Shown here piece by piece: positions 44,184 to 55,400 of a DNA stretch of 64,000 bases (its first letter is position 1; each line of letters begins with the position of its first letter). The stretch is from NCBI GenBank assembly GCA_951217055.1, contig OX578276.1, positions 140,082,013-140,146,012 on the forward strand, in the 5' to 3' direction. The position numbers and the translations under genes are program-made. This DNA comes from Gerris lacustris (taxonomy: Eukaryota; Arthropoda; Insecta; Hemiptera; Gerridae). The notes under the pieces were generated by a model. That model ran no database searches. It was not told the DNA's origin and saw only the letters and a program-made list of their open reading frames with translations.

Positions 44184-45007
44184 CAATTATCAAAATGATT
44201 TAATAAAAAATAGTCGTTTTCTTTTATGATTATATCTGTAGCCCAGGAAGAACAAGAATAATTATATTAGGAATTATTTCTATGACAAGGTTCGCTAACC
44301 ATGTGCTTATCTCCATTTTTATTGTTGAAGGTATAGTATTGATGAATGGTGGACTAAATCTGTATATAAGACTGTACAAAGAAACGCTTTAAATCATTTG
44401 ATATACCAAACATAAAATAAGTTGTGATTTTGGTTGTACCTAAAACATCGATGCGTAGCGTTCATACATACAAACAATACTCTATTCATTTGAAAGTACC
44501 CTTACCGGTTGTTTGGTCAATCGATTTTTCAACGATTTAACCGATTTTAGCCATCCACCCTCTTTCTTTTCCTGCAAATCCTGTATGGAAGTATAATTAT
44601 TTCATTGTTTTTTGACTCGCATCCTTAAAAATGAAAATATAACAACCACTAAAAGCCTTAAATCAAATAATTAAGCAGCGAACGTTAGACTGCTAAGTTC
44701 AACAATAAAGACAAAAATTATAAACATTTAATAAAATAACATTGAAACTTCTTGCTCATTGTAAACAAATATTAAATAATTACAAGATAAAATGACCTTT
44801 TTATATATTGCGTTTTTAAATTTTCTGTTGAATCATATGTAATGTTGATAATATAATTGTCATTGTTATATATTATGTTAGTGAAAAAAAAATAGTTCCG
44901 AATTTATTTACTTCACATAAGTGACAACCATCTATAGAGACCTGATCTTAAACCTATAAAAGGACAAATCTTTATACAACGGATCTCACCTCATCTTGGA
45001 CCAATTA
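44184..45007. other. AT-rich spacer
   Basis: No gene recognised. Confidence 0.5.
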
Positions 45008-45129
45008 ATTAATTTCTTTATAGGAGTTCGTAGGTTTGTTTCCTTTTATTGTTATAATACGATGGTTGAGACACTTAAAGGAAGTAATAACTAATAAACA
45101 AAACTTTTAATTCATCAAGAATCTAAATA

Positions 45130-45160
45130 TATTTCGCCCTCCCTCAGGGCATATTCATTA
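45130..45160 (-). ncRNA. Decayed hammerhead-like hairpin, PLE-3 left arm
   Basis: The minus strand reads ATGCCCTGAGGGAGGGCGAAAT. Stem and GAAA are present; the CTGANGA box is lost. Confidence 0.35.
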
Positions 45161-45423
45161 AGATGGCGAGAATACAAAAAACGTTTTACGTCGAACATCT
45201 AATATCACTAAATTCGGACTATATCAGGTGTAGTCCTTCGTCAACAGATAATAAATAATAAAACAGAACGATCAGTCACCAATAATGGAATAAATTGAAT
45301 AAAACTAACAGATCTAAAAACAACATGAATAAATGAAATAACTATAACCCACTAGGAAGGTAATACAAATCATATGTTAAAATTCGATCATATGGTATCA
45401 AGTGAGTATGGCGGGAAAACATT

Positions 45424-45850
45424 TTAATTTAAAATTTTTAAATTGGCACTATAGTACTTGTTCATTTCTCTTGCATCCTGTTTGTGATTTATATTATTGT
45501 GTTCTTTTGTTATGTATAATGATTCTAATAATAATCTTTTCCTATTGTTATTTTCTCTATTTAAGATTTTTGAGTTTTCAAATTTGAAACAATGGTTCAA
45601 GTTCCTTGCGTGTTGACTTAAGGCGGTTTTATCATTTTTGGCTTTCACATCCGACTGGTGTTGGGCTTTTCGATTGCGCCAAGTTTGTCTAGTCTCTCCA
45701 ATATACACCATTTCACAATTACCACAAGGAATTTGATACACAATGCCCATTGCATCATCCATCGGAACCGGATCTTTTAGTTTTGAATAAAAGTTGTTTT
45801 TAAGCTTATTGGATGGTTTGTGTGCTATCTTGAGGTGGTTAGAGTTGAAT
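45424..45850 (-). pseudogene. PLE GIY-YIG endonuclease, RT missing
   Basis: Residues from the first Met (45762): IVY 7-9, Cys pair 13/16, YIG 20-22, R31 (NRK), H35, H51 and catalytic Glu 80 (LLLES). The frame is also open upstream to about 45850 (HKPSNKLKNNFYSKLKDPVP), the usual linker before the nuclease. All signature residues are intact and there is no internal stop. No RT, and no start codon beyond the internal Met. Whether it is translated is unknown. Confidence 0.85.
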
Positions 45851-45985
45851 TTATTCCATTATTGGTGACTGATCGTTCTGTTTTATTATTTATTATCTGT
45901 TGACGAAGGACTACACCTGATATAGTCCTAATTTAGTGATATTAGATGTTCGACGTAAAAAGTTTTTTGTATTCTCGCCATCTTA

Positions 45986-46015
45986 ATGAATATGCCCTGA
46001 GGGAGGGCGAAATAT
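45986..46015 (+). ncRNA. Decayed hammerhead-like hairpin, PLE-3 right arm
   Basis: Inverse counterpart of 45130-45160: ATGAATATGCCC, loop, GGGCGAAAT. Confidence 0.35.
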
Positions 46016-46093
46016 ATTTAGATTCTTGATGAAAAGTTTTGTTTATTAGTTATTACTTCCTTTAAGTGTCTCAACCATCGTATTAATTTCTTT

Positions 46094-46730
46094 GTTTACT
46101 TTTCCCTTTTTCGCTGTCATTCAATATTTACCGCTAATAAAAAATCACAAATTTGAAACCCGTCAAAATGAAGATTGTAAATATGGAACATGTCAAAACA
46201 AATAAAATAACTTTCGGATTTTTTCCGAACTAACTTTCCATATAGTGAAAACGAATTAAATTCTTCTGAAAGATGGCTAAAATTATTAAAATAATGCATT
46301 GTCATCGTGTTCTTAGCTATTCTAAAAGTTTCAAATGTCTAGCTACTCAGGAAGTTAGCTAAAAATCGATTGCAAGACTTGTACTGGACAAACAAACAAA
46401 CAAGAAAGCAAGCTAATAAAAACGTAGTAAAAAATGGAAAATTTTGGTCCATAAGAAATAAACGAAAATATTAAGAAAAATGTTGCTGTTATTGTGTAAT
46501 GACTTACTTAATATGCTTATCCTGAGAATATTACCGCATGGTTATTAAGAAAAGAGTGTACCGTATTATCCTAATTGCCTAAATAAGAACATCAGACGAT
46601 ACAACGCACTTTTACTTTTTTCACCATTTTGAAATATTTGAATCATGATAATAGAATTTTTACAAAACTTTAAATACTTCTCTTAAAAGCCTCCGTTGCA
46701 TGATTTAACTATAATCAACAGTATTATATG
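46094..46730. other. AT-rich spacer
   Basis: Nothing recognised. Confidence 0.5.

Positions 46731-46732
<2 letters not shown>

Positions 46733-46808
<76 letters not shown>
46733..46808. repeat. (AT)n microsatellite
   Basis: About 38 perfect AT dinucleotides. Confidence 0.98.
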
Positions 46809-46810
<2 letters not shown>

Positions 46811-47034
46811 TTAGTCTGGTTATGAAGGAAATTAATTTACTTCCAGATGCATATCATGAAGTTTATTTGATTATATAAAATAACTAGGTATGATATCAAG
46901 TTTAATGTTTTATATTGTATACAAATATACATTATAAATATATATATATTTTTCCCCCTTATTACACGTAGTTATGGAATAACTGAATAAAACTCTAATT
47001 AATCTAATTAAAATTAACAAAGTACAAGTTGAAA

Positions 47035-47365
47035 TTAAATTAGGTAGGTAAGAGTTATAACTTTGTTAGATGTGAGAGAGAACTTTTCCACAAGTCGAGC
47101 TTGTTTTTATTCCGTTGACTGAGTTTGTATTAAACGTTTGAAACAGACTGGGTGCGAGTCGATTAGCATGTGAGAACGTGTTCCTTTCCCAAGCCATATA
47201 AATCAGCATGAGGTTCCCGACAGCCTCCCAACCTTCTACAGATGTTAATTGACTCCCGGAGATGTCTACCTCTCAGGACCATAATCTTAGCTCGGCTTCA
47301 ACCCTTCATCTTCTCTACCTTTCTAAACATGATTAAATTAATTCCTCCCCTTACTCCAACCACGC
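47035..47365. other. R-to-Y island
   Basis: Left GGTAGGTAAGAG and GATGTGAGAGAGAAC. Right CGACAGCCTCCCAACCTTC, CTACCTCTCAGGACC and TTCATCTTCTCTACC. Confidence 0.5.
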
Positions 47366-47639
47366 GTTTTATGAGAAGCAATAAATAATATAAATATATA
47401 AGAGTATTCAGACTTTATCTTCAGAAGAATAATGATTCGTTGCAAATTTTTCAACAAGATTAAAGTCTTTAAAAATTTCACGGACTCATCTACAACTACA
47501 CCAAAAACCTATTAACATAAAATAATTACTATTGAGTCCAATTTGCTTTGCACATACACAATTTTTATTTTAAAAAGAACTAAATAAAAAACCAAAAGAT
47601 AAGAATGACATTTATCAATTAATTATCAGGTTTCATAAA

Positions 47640-48130
47640 TCTAGATCAAAGTAATGAAGTATACTTGGATCAAGTCAGCTTTGCCTCTACTTGGATCGTG
47701 TAAACAGGTTATCAAAGCCTACTTGCACATCCAAGATGAATTGGACGGGCCCCAAAATTTTTTAAATTATAGTAGACTTTGATGAATACAAAAATGGAGC
47801 TCACCTGACAAATTATGAGAACGAGCTGTCAAAAAATTATGTGAGGTTGTGCCACGTTTTTGTTTTTAAGAAGTTTACATATCACTGTTTTAAAATTTAA
47901 TAAGCACAATTTAACTGCAAAGTTATAGACGGAGAAACATTTCACATAACCTATTTTAACCTCAATAGATATCAAAGTTTTATTACTTGGATCAAATATA
48001 CAAGGATAGTGTAAACCATACTTCAAAGTTCCACAAACACTTGGACCAAGTGGATTTGATCAAAATTACTAGGAAAATGTATACTTGGATAGTGTTAACC
48101 CTGCTTGCATCTCCCTTGAGAATAACCCCT
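47640..48130. repeat. MITE family with ACTTGGATCGTGTAAAC motif, two pieces
   Basis: 47650-47755 (TATACTTGGATCAAGTCAG, ACTTGGATCGTGTAAACAGG) matches 30310-30430. 47985-48105 has variants ACTTGGATCAAATATAC, GGATAGTGTAAACC and ACTTGGATAGTGTTAACCC. Probably one or two TIR elements of the same family. No transposase. Confidence 0.6.
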
Positions 48131-48322
48131 GTAACGATCGGAGATCGGTAAATCTCCGATGCGGTGAAATAATAAACAAAAAGTCTTAGAGTCGCCAAAA
48201 ATATCGATTATCACATACACCGAGTTAATCTAGAAGAGTGGGGTTGCAAAAAAGTAGGAAATCAACTGCAGCCTATAACATGTGAAATGGGCCCTGCACC
48301 AGAAATATTATTGAACCCCATC

Positions 48323-48549
48323 GGCACTTCTTTAGATTGTTACTCCCCTTATAAAAACACTGAGGGGAGTAACAATCTAAAGAAGGTGTATGAAATGTTC
48401 TTCTTTAGACTCCCCTTATAAAAACTGAAGTGTGATATTCCTTTGTCCCAAAGTACATTGAACTAAACATCCCATTGTCTAAAGAGTAATTTAGTCAGTC
48501 AGTTATATTCTAAAGCAACTATAGGGGAGTAACAATCTAAAGAAGTACC
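48323..48549 (+). mobile_element. Family D MITE, complete copy
   Basis: Starts GGCACTTCTTTAGATTGTTA and ends TAACAATCTAAAGAAGTACC, so the ends are ~24-bp inverted repeats. A second inverted pair near the left end makes the first 75 bases a hairpin. No clear target duplication. Confidence 0.75.
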
Positions 48550-48819
48550 TATTGCAAAAGGGTACTATAGGGGGTAATGGGAGATAAATCTAATTTAAAT
48601 AACTGTTGGTAGTGGTAGTGAGAAGATGATAGTGTAAAAGCATAAGGACTTATCTAACTGTTTAAAAACATTAAAATGAATATTAGGTATAGGTAACAAT
48701 TATTAAGTGATTAGATGACAACAAGCAAAACAATTGTTTTAATTGTGTTTTATAAATTTGTATAACATGTAACCCCTCTGAAACATTGGTAACTGTCAAA
48801 TTATAACAGTTCAAATAAT

Positions 48820-49200
48820 GTAGTTACGAGTTCTCACTTTATCTTTAATAAAGTGAACACATACGAGGTCTCACTTACGAATTAGCAGCTCAGTTATGAG
48901 GAGTCACAACTAACCTTCACCAAAACACATACACCAGAAACACATATACGAGCTCAGTTATGAGGTGTTTCAAATAACCTTCACCAGAACACATACACCA
49001 GAAACACATACGAGGTGTAGTTAAAAGCTATCACATAACAAATAGTTTGCGAATCTGATACGAGACGTCTCGACTGCCCATTTTCTATGTGAAGGATTAT
49101 TTTTTTCACTCACGAGATCTCGCATGTACTTGCAGACAAGCCTCCCAAGGCCAATAAACTGAAAACCTCAAAATCACCATTTTGGTATTTACGAGGTATC
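48820..49200. repeat. Cluster of ACGAG motifs with a 64-bp duplication
   Basis: TACGAG or CACGAG occurs about seven times, several within palindromes (CGAGACGTCTCG near 49061, CGAGATCTCG near 49113). AGCTCAGTTATGAG at 48887 and 48951 starts a 64-bp tandem duplication including ACACATACACCAGAAACAC. Confidence 0.6.
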
Positions 49201-49949
49201 ACATATTAGCCATCGATATGTATCTACATAAACTTTTATTAACAAAGCTGTTATGTTAATAATACCCAAATACAACGATTGAAAGAAAAGTAAAATGTGT
49301 TCTGAAAAAGAAACCTTAATAAAATAAAGAGATACTTGGATACCAAGGAGAAGGTTACTACAATATGGGAAAAGAAAAATAGAGTACAATGACGGTGATG
49401 ATAGACTTTTGATGATGGTTGGAAAGGTGAGGTGTATGTTTATCAAAATGCAGAAGTGGTCGTTGCAGAATGGAATGTACAAAGAAGGGATTATGTTTAA
49501 GTCTTGGCCTTGCTTCTAAAGAGGTGCTCTTAATAAAATAGAAGTGGGTCAAATCTAACATAATGGACATAAACAGATCTTGTAGTAGGCAACAATAAAG
49601 AAGAAACCTTTGTTAAATTCGTAAAACTTCTCACTTTACCTACTCTAGAAAAAGAATTTTCAACTATTTAGTTCGTAACATACCTAATACCTATTCCTTT
49701 ATTATTAAAGGATAAAAAATAGAAGGAGATGAAAGTTAACTCTCATATAAATAGCTACCGGTGAAAGAAAGTGAGAAAAGCAACAGATTTTTTGTATTTT
49801 ATACTCCTCCCCCCCTTATATTTATTGGGATTTATTGAACATTTTATTATTACCAATAAATATGGTCTTTTATATTTCATACTATACACATTTGATATTA
49901 GTAAATGTACAAATAAGCACATACAAAGTTCAATATACGACGATTTAAT
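49201..49949. other. AT-rich spacer
   Basis: Overlapping open frames on the minus strand (49189-49570) have no motifs and A/T-rich hydrophobic composition; not called. Confidence 0.5.
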
Positions 49950-50530
49950 AGTACATTACGCGTCGAGTGCGGAAAGTAGCATTTTGCATGCGAGTGTGGA
50001 GTTTGCACCCGAGCGACAGCGAGGGTAGTAAAACCACACGAGCAATGCAAAATGCCGTTTTCGCACAAGTTGCGTACCGTACTTTATCTACGATTGTTAG
50101 ATTAAAAAAATAAATACAGAAAAAATAAACTTGCTGTATATAAGTTCGTATCACTCTCTTGATAAAGATGGCATTATAATTCTTGAGTTGTATTTTTTGC
50201 CGAATTAATTATTTCTGGAGGAGTATTATTCTACATATTTTCGTCAAAGTCACTTGATTCACTCATTGTTTTTCACTAAAAACTCAACATAAACAGTTAC
50301 TTCATTAAAAGAACAGCAAATTATTTTTGTTAAATGTAAACAAACTCACTAATCGTGCGTAAAGCTGAAGAATTCCTCTTCTTTACCGCGCTAGCGTGGT
50401 AAAGAAGAGGAATTATTCAGAACTATGAGACGCGCATGAGCAAAGAATACAAATTCGTAAATAATCACTTTCTACGCATCTAAACAAAGATATAATGTTT
50501 ATATTTCGTATCAATCGTAGATAAATATAA
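49950..50530 (+). repeat. Family E repeat carrying a 44-bp palindrome
   Basis: Inverse of 1150-1490 over both halves. It contains GCGTCGAGTGCGG, GAGCGACAGCGAGGGTAG and GCGTACCGTACTTTATC. The palindrome AATTCCTCTTCTTTACCGCG and its inverse (50371-50414, one mismatch, centre CTAG) is absent from the other copy. Confidence 0.7.
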
Positions 50531-50974
50531 AAACCTGAAGACTAGTCATAAGGTAAATGTAAAGCAGGTGGCTTGCACAAATAACTTGCACAAGCACCAT
50601 TTGACAGGTTTTAGATTAGAGAAATATATTTGTCTCCCCTATTTTCCAACTTCAATGGTCTCAATAAGATTTGACATCTGTAAACCTTCATTTATCTCAC
50701 TCAAAGCCGATGTTAAATGTTAAAGGGAAATAACTAGTTATTTGTTAAAAACGGAGGATCATACAAACTTTAACTGACTTCAGTTTAGCACGTTAAACTA
50801 AAGATCGTGAGTATCCCAACTGTTGATAATTTTGATAAAGAATGAATAACATATGACGAATTTATAGAAACCAAAAGTAAGTTTTATACGAGCTAGAATG
50901 TTTATAATCAATTTCAAAGGCACAGTCTATACGAAACATTACAGGCTTACAATCATTACTTTCTGATATAAAAA
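50531..50974. other. AT-rich spacer
   Basis: Nothing recognised. Confidence 0.5.
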
Positions 50975-51725
50975 GAAAGCATTATGATGACGCGAAAATT
51001 CAATTTTGAGATTTTAATGGATTTACACATTTTGAAGGTCCCTTGAGTCCAAAAAGTGGTTTTTAAAAAATGTCTGTCTGTCGTTTGTAGTCTGTGTAGA
51101 CGCGTGGAGCCTAAACTTCTGAGCTGATTTTGACGAAATTTGGCATAATGTTCAGAACATTTATATCCCAAGGTGAAATCGAGAAATGAATGTTATCTCT
51201 ATATTTGGGAGCGCTACCCTCCAAAACTCTGAAACACCGTGGAAAAAAATTATTTCTCGAATACGGTTCTGAAGATTTTGATTAAAAAATCTCAAATATA
51301 GTCTATTTAAATATGAATCTAACGATTCAAGCCTTTTTCCCTGGAAAAATCTAGCACCTGAGAAAATTCCTTTTAACGTTAACGGAGAGAGGCCGGTTTC
51401 AATTCCCCGCCAAAGAATTTTTTTTTTTAACATAATGGTATTATTGGGTAACTGAGTAAATAAATAATAACGAACATCTTAGGAATAATCAGTGTATTGT
51501 CTGACCAAAGATGTGTTATTCCTTAGATTTGTGTTATTATTTATTTACTCAGTTACCTAATAATACCATAATGTTATCTAAATACCACAAAATCTCCGTC
51601 AAAATTACTAATGAAGAAGTTATTTTTATGATAAATTTTGATAAAATGTTCAATAATAATTAAATGTACCTACGAAAATTTGAAATATAATAAATGAAAA
51701 TCACTGGGCTATGAATTCGTGTTTG
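50975..51725 (+). repeat. Family C repeat, interrupted by a fold-back element
   Basis: Aligns in reverse complement to 59255-59875: TTTTAATGGATTTACACATTTTG, TGTCTGTCTGTCG, GACGAAATTTGGC, GGTTTCAATTCCCCGCC and AAAGTTTGTCTGAGTTGTC. The fold-back 51430-51612 is missing from the partner. Open frames on the minus strand are repeat DNA. Confidence 0.75.
51430..51612. mobile_element. Second copy of the 1735-2095 fold-back, centre deleted
   Basis: AACATAATGGTATTATTGGG through GGAATAATCAGTGTATTG, then the inverse arm from TTATTCCTTAGAT to ACCATAATGTT. It shares the 3' extension ATCTAAATACCACAAAATC with the first copy. The hammerhead-like cores are gone. Its insertion site in family C is intact in the inverted copy (about 59400). 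Confidence 0.75.
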
Positions 51726-52079
51726 AGAAAGTTTGTCTGAGTTGTCTCGGACAGACTTTTATAATAGCATTGTAGGTATTTTATCAACTCTAACAATTAA
51801 TTCACTTGCTTTAACGTTTCTAGGCAGCGGCAGGTCGCTTAGTGTTGTACGTTACCCATATATTTATATTTATAAAGTAAATAAATGTATACCATTGTTA
51901 AAAAAAAGCCGGTAAGAGGTACGATACTTTACTTAAGTGCTGCAAGATTCAACAATGTTCAACATCCAACATGTTTTGACTTGTTGGCTTTAAAGTTGTG
52001 ACTTGTTAATTGGTTTTTCCTTAAGTAGTTACTGCATCAAGGAAAAAGGAAGCAAGTTAGTTTAGAAATCTTATTCCAC

Positions 52080-52450
52080 TAGTAAGATAAAAGAACAAAA
52101 AAAATATAAAGAAAAAGGGGGGTAAAGGAAGGAGTTGAGGGGGGAAACGTGTAAGTATTCTGGAGGTCTCTTCACTGTATCGACCCATAGCTGTGGGAGG
52201 GAACTCTGTGAGCTATGGGTTCGCAGCTTCACGACGGCCCTCTCTCAAACACAATTTATTTTGTAAATAGCCCCCTATTCTCCCTCTGTGATATACAGAG
52301 CGGCACTGTGGCCGTAGTTTCCCCTTTACCTCTACCACACTGTTCCCCATGTAATTAGATAGAGAACCTAACAACAGCTCTTCAACGAAATATCACACTA
52401 CCTTTTATACAACTCTTCTCTTTTTCAAACCCTTAACCGAAACCCGAGGT
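52080..52450. other. R-to-Y island, strongest skew
   Basis: Bases 52081-52140 have 18 G and 1 C; bases 52321-52380 have 6 G and 21 C. The centre includes an inverted pair CCCATAGCTGTGGGAGG / AGCTATGGG. No ORF or repeat match. Confidence 0.6.
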
Positions 52451-52974
52451 AGCTTAATGACACTAATTAAATAAATAAAGAGGCCATTTATAATTATAAC
52501 CTTTTTCATACATATATATCACTTCAAAGAAGAACATTATTTTTAAAGAGTTGGAAATGACATTTCCTCTTTTATTTTTTATTAAATTTAAATTAAATTT
52601 ATATTATGTACATTTCATGGTACAAGGTAAAAAAAGGGATGAATAGAAAGTAATTAAAATGTATACATCAAATGCAATCGTTTTGTTTAGAAACAAGAAA
52701 TCAAAGAAATACGCTTTTCTGAAACATTAAAGGAGATATAGTAAATTTAGCATCCCTTCATTCTATTTCAGTCAAATAGAATAACTTTATTCCGGAGAAG
52801 AAAAAGCTTGAAATTCTGTTGGAAAACTATAATATATTGATGTTTAGAAGTTTAATAAATTTTATTCAATCATATTGTAAATAAACAATTTTTTTTAAAG
52901 AATACTTTAAAAAGAATTCAATATCATTGTGAGAGTTTTATTTTTACTCAGTTACATTTTTACTTTTCTTTACC
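52451..52974. other. AT-rich spacer
   Basis: Nothing recognised. Confidence 0.5.
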
Positions 52975-53250
52975 CTAAAAGGAAAAGTATTGTGTTCACC
53001 CTAAAAATTATTCCGTTTTGGGTGTTTTTAAGACGATTTAAGTGGTTATTAGTGTGATGTCCATCTGTTTGTATGTTTGACTTTCCGTCTGTCAAGCATA
53101 ACTCTCATAGATTTTAAGCTAGAAAGTTGAAACTTGGTACAAAAATCATTCGTTAAATAATAATTGTGCTGCCCGGAAAATCATAAATTGGTGATGAGTC
53201 AAATTTCCATTTTGCTGAGACAATAAAATTTCAAAAATTCGTAAGAAATA
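52975..53250 (+). repeat. Family F repeat
   Basis: GGAAAAGTATTGTGTTCACC, ATTCCGTTTTGGGTG and GTGCTGCCCGGAAAATCA match 55865-56155 in inverse. Noncoding. Confidence 0.65.
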
Positions 53251-53699
53251 GAAATATTTTACGATTATGCTAATATTTACACCAATAATTTATACCACTC
53301 TATAAGACTAACAGAACATTTCTTTTTGTAATTTGCCACTATTTTGAAAACATCGACTTGTTGAACATTTAATTATTTAACGCTAAATTTGGGAACGATT
53401 TCGCCGGTTGAGCTGGAATTCACACCAATTACACCATTCTATAAGGTAAATAACTCCTCTTCTTTCAGCTGTTAACTAACATAAAGTCATTGACTGCCTC
53501 ATAAGTTCTCATCAGGATCAAGATCACTAAGCTGAAATACATAAATCATAAGAAATCTCATAAATTTAAATTAACAATTATTTCTGAGGATGCTATGTTG
53601 CTTTGTGATTAAAAATCACAAATTTTATAGTTATACATGAGAAAATGTAAAGTCAATATTAAGCTTTAAGCACTTCTTTAAATTGATACTCCCTTTAGA
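53251..53699. other. AT-rich spacer
   Basis: Nothing recognised. Confidence 0.5.
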
Positions 53700-53701
53700 A
53701 G

Positions 53702-54292
53702 AATAGACTGCCAATTAGTGTGGCTCATAGCTTTCTCACATGCTATCACGTACTTTATTGATTTTATGCGTTTACAGGCCATAATTATCTAATTTGTTTG
53801 TTTCCCCCGTCTATTTTAATCTGTCAAAATTGTTTTGATTTTTTACATGAACATCAATTTAGAAAAGGTTAAAGAGCGCAGCCAGTTCAAATTAATCTGG
53901 GGCTATCTGCGGATTACTTTCGATAAACTATACAAGTTTCATACAAATAAGATAAGTACTTATGAAGCTGTAGGTGTAAATAAATATATGTTTGTGTGCA
54001 TGTGGAGGAGAAACAAATGAGCTTAAAAGGTTGGAACTTATATGGGACGAACAATGCGCTAATTATAATCTACAATCCAAATTTCATTAAAATCGGACGT
54101 GTAGTTTTTAAGATATGTTGGTTCATAAAAAACCGAACGACAGACCGACAGACAGTCCTGAACCAAAAATGCTCCCTGATGTCTGAAACGGATTTCTGTC
54201 TTGGAATTTTTGAAATCGGAGACCTAAATATTTTTGGTTCTTCAGAACGATCACGTAGCTTCCGTTACCTTAGGTAAGCACGGAAGCAAAAA
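53702..54292 (+). mobile_element. Family A, reference complete copy (~590 bp)
   Basis: 5' tip AGACTGCCAATTAGTGTGG. Body with AAAGAGCGCAGCC, GTGTAAATAAATATATG, ACAGACCGACAGACAG and CTGATGTCTGAAACGGATTTC. The 3' end is a two-step hairpin: GCTTCCG/CGGAAGC (one base changed here) enclosing TTACC/GGTAA with a TTCG-like loop, followed by AAAA. There are no terminal inverted repeats, poly-A or obvious target duplication, so the class is unclear; a fixed 5' tip plus a 3' hairpin recalls Helitrons, but no CTRR end is present. Open frames 53835-54277 are not conserved between copies. Confidence 0.7.
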
Positions 54293-54297
54293 TAGAG

Positions 54298-54494
54298 TGG
54301 TGTAACAATCTAAAGAAGTACGGAATGTTCTTATTAAACTGTTACCCCCCCCCCCCCCATATAAAAACTGAAGTGTGATATTCCTTGTCCCAAAGTACAT
54401 TGGACTAAACATCCCTTTGATTTAATAGTTATTTAGTCAGTAATTTATATTCTAAATCTCTATCAACATAGGGGAGTAACAATCTAAAGAAGTA
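54298..54494 (+). mobile_element. Family D MITE, left-truncated, with C14 expansion
   Basis: Starts at TAACAATCTAAAGAAGTACG and ends GGGGAGTAACAATCTAAAGA. The TACTCCCC of other copies is expanded to C14 at 54345-54358. It abuts the tail of family A. Confidence 0.7.
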
Positions 54495-54717
54495 ACAGTT
54501 TTATATTATGATTACATGTGTGATGATGAATATTAATGATTTTATGTGAGTGTATATTCATCATTCATCATAATGTTGTTATATGTTAGTTAAATTTGTA
54601 TTAAATAATATTAACTTTATTAGTGTAGGAATAAAGAAAGAGGTCATACATTTTAAAAAAGCATAAGTCAAGCACCAATATAAAGCATGCATTAAAATAT
54701 CAAATAACTATACGACT

Positions 54718-54736
54718 CCCCCCCCCCCCCCCCCCC
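54718..54736. repeat. C19 homopolymer
   Basis: Nineteen C after TACGACT, then ACCC. Confidence 0.95.
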
Positions 54737-54839
54737 ACCCTAAAAATATTCCAGTAATCACTATTCAACATTTAACCTCTTTTAAGATTTGACGACATCA
54801 CAGGGGTTATAATAAAAAAGAAATCAAAGCAAGAAAACA

Positions 54840-55035
54840 AATAGAATTTGTAGAGAAATATGGAAAAAAGTTAAAGGTGAGAAGAATTGAAGGAGTAAGT
54901 TGAGTGCACTCTCCAAGGTTAACAGGGTGAGGGGCGAGTACAGTGATGCTACAAGGGTCTTGTCTCACTAGAGAGCCATCTGCCTCACAATAACAATAGC
55001 CATTCTTTTCTTTAGACTTAAACCATTTCCAGAAA
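54840..55035. other. R-to-Y island
   Basis: Left GAAATATGGAAAAAAG and GGTGAGAAGAATTGAAGG, right GGTCTTGTCTCACTAG, CATCTGCCTCAC and CATTTCC. A minus-strand open frame of 82 codons has no recognisable motif. Confidence 0.45.
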
Positions 55036-55400
55036 ATTCCTACAAATAAATTCAATTAAGCAAATTAAAAACAGTCTACTCTCAGGATGGAGAACATTAA
55101 AAGAATTAGATACAGTAAAATCTTAAGCAATGGACAATAAATCTTTGTTTAAGTATCTTAAGTTAGATATTTTAAATAGATGTAAACTAAAATGGTGTGT
55201 TTATTATAATAGCAGGGAAAACAAAAACATCTGAGTGAATATTAAATAGAAAAAATTGTTGTGAATAGAAGTAAGGTTGCAAAAGTAAGAAATTAATATG
55301 ATTCACTCTTTTAAAAAAATGTAATGCTTACACTACCTGTTTAAGACGAAACAAAATCGGGTACAGGGTACCTCGGAACTTTTCCTCACTTCGGAGGCCA
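55036..55400. other. AT-rich spacer
   Basis: Nothing recognised. Confidence 0.5.

Larger units (their letters stand above)
45008..46093 (-). mobile_element. PLE-3: endonuclease-only PLE flanked by ~240-bp inverted repeats
   Basis: ATTAATTTCTTT at 45008-45019 and 46082-46093 is a 12-bp duplication bounding 1062 bp. The arms (45060-45297 and 45847-46083) are near-identical inverse copies, including ATATTTCGCCCTCCCTCAGG and GACGAAGGACTACACCTGAT. Only a GIY-YIG nuclease frame lies between them. It resembles a MITE-like derivative of a PLE. Confidence 0.85.

Noticed and set aside
49189..49570. Two overlapping minus-strand frames of 70-97 codons
   Set aside because: A/T-rich composition, no motif, and no second copy or splice context that supports a gene.
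55112..55150. Second pogo/Tigger-type end (TACAGTAAAATCTT)
   Set aside because: Too diverged from the ACCTCG consensus and without a partner end.
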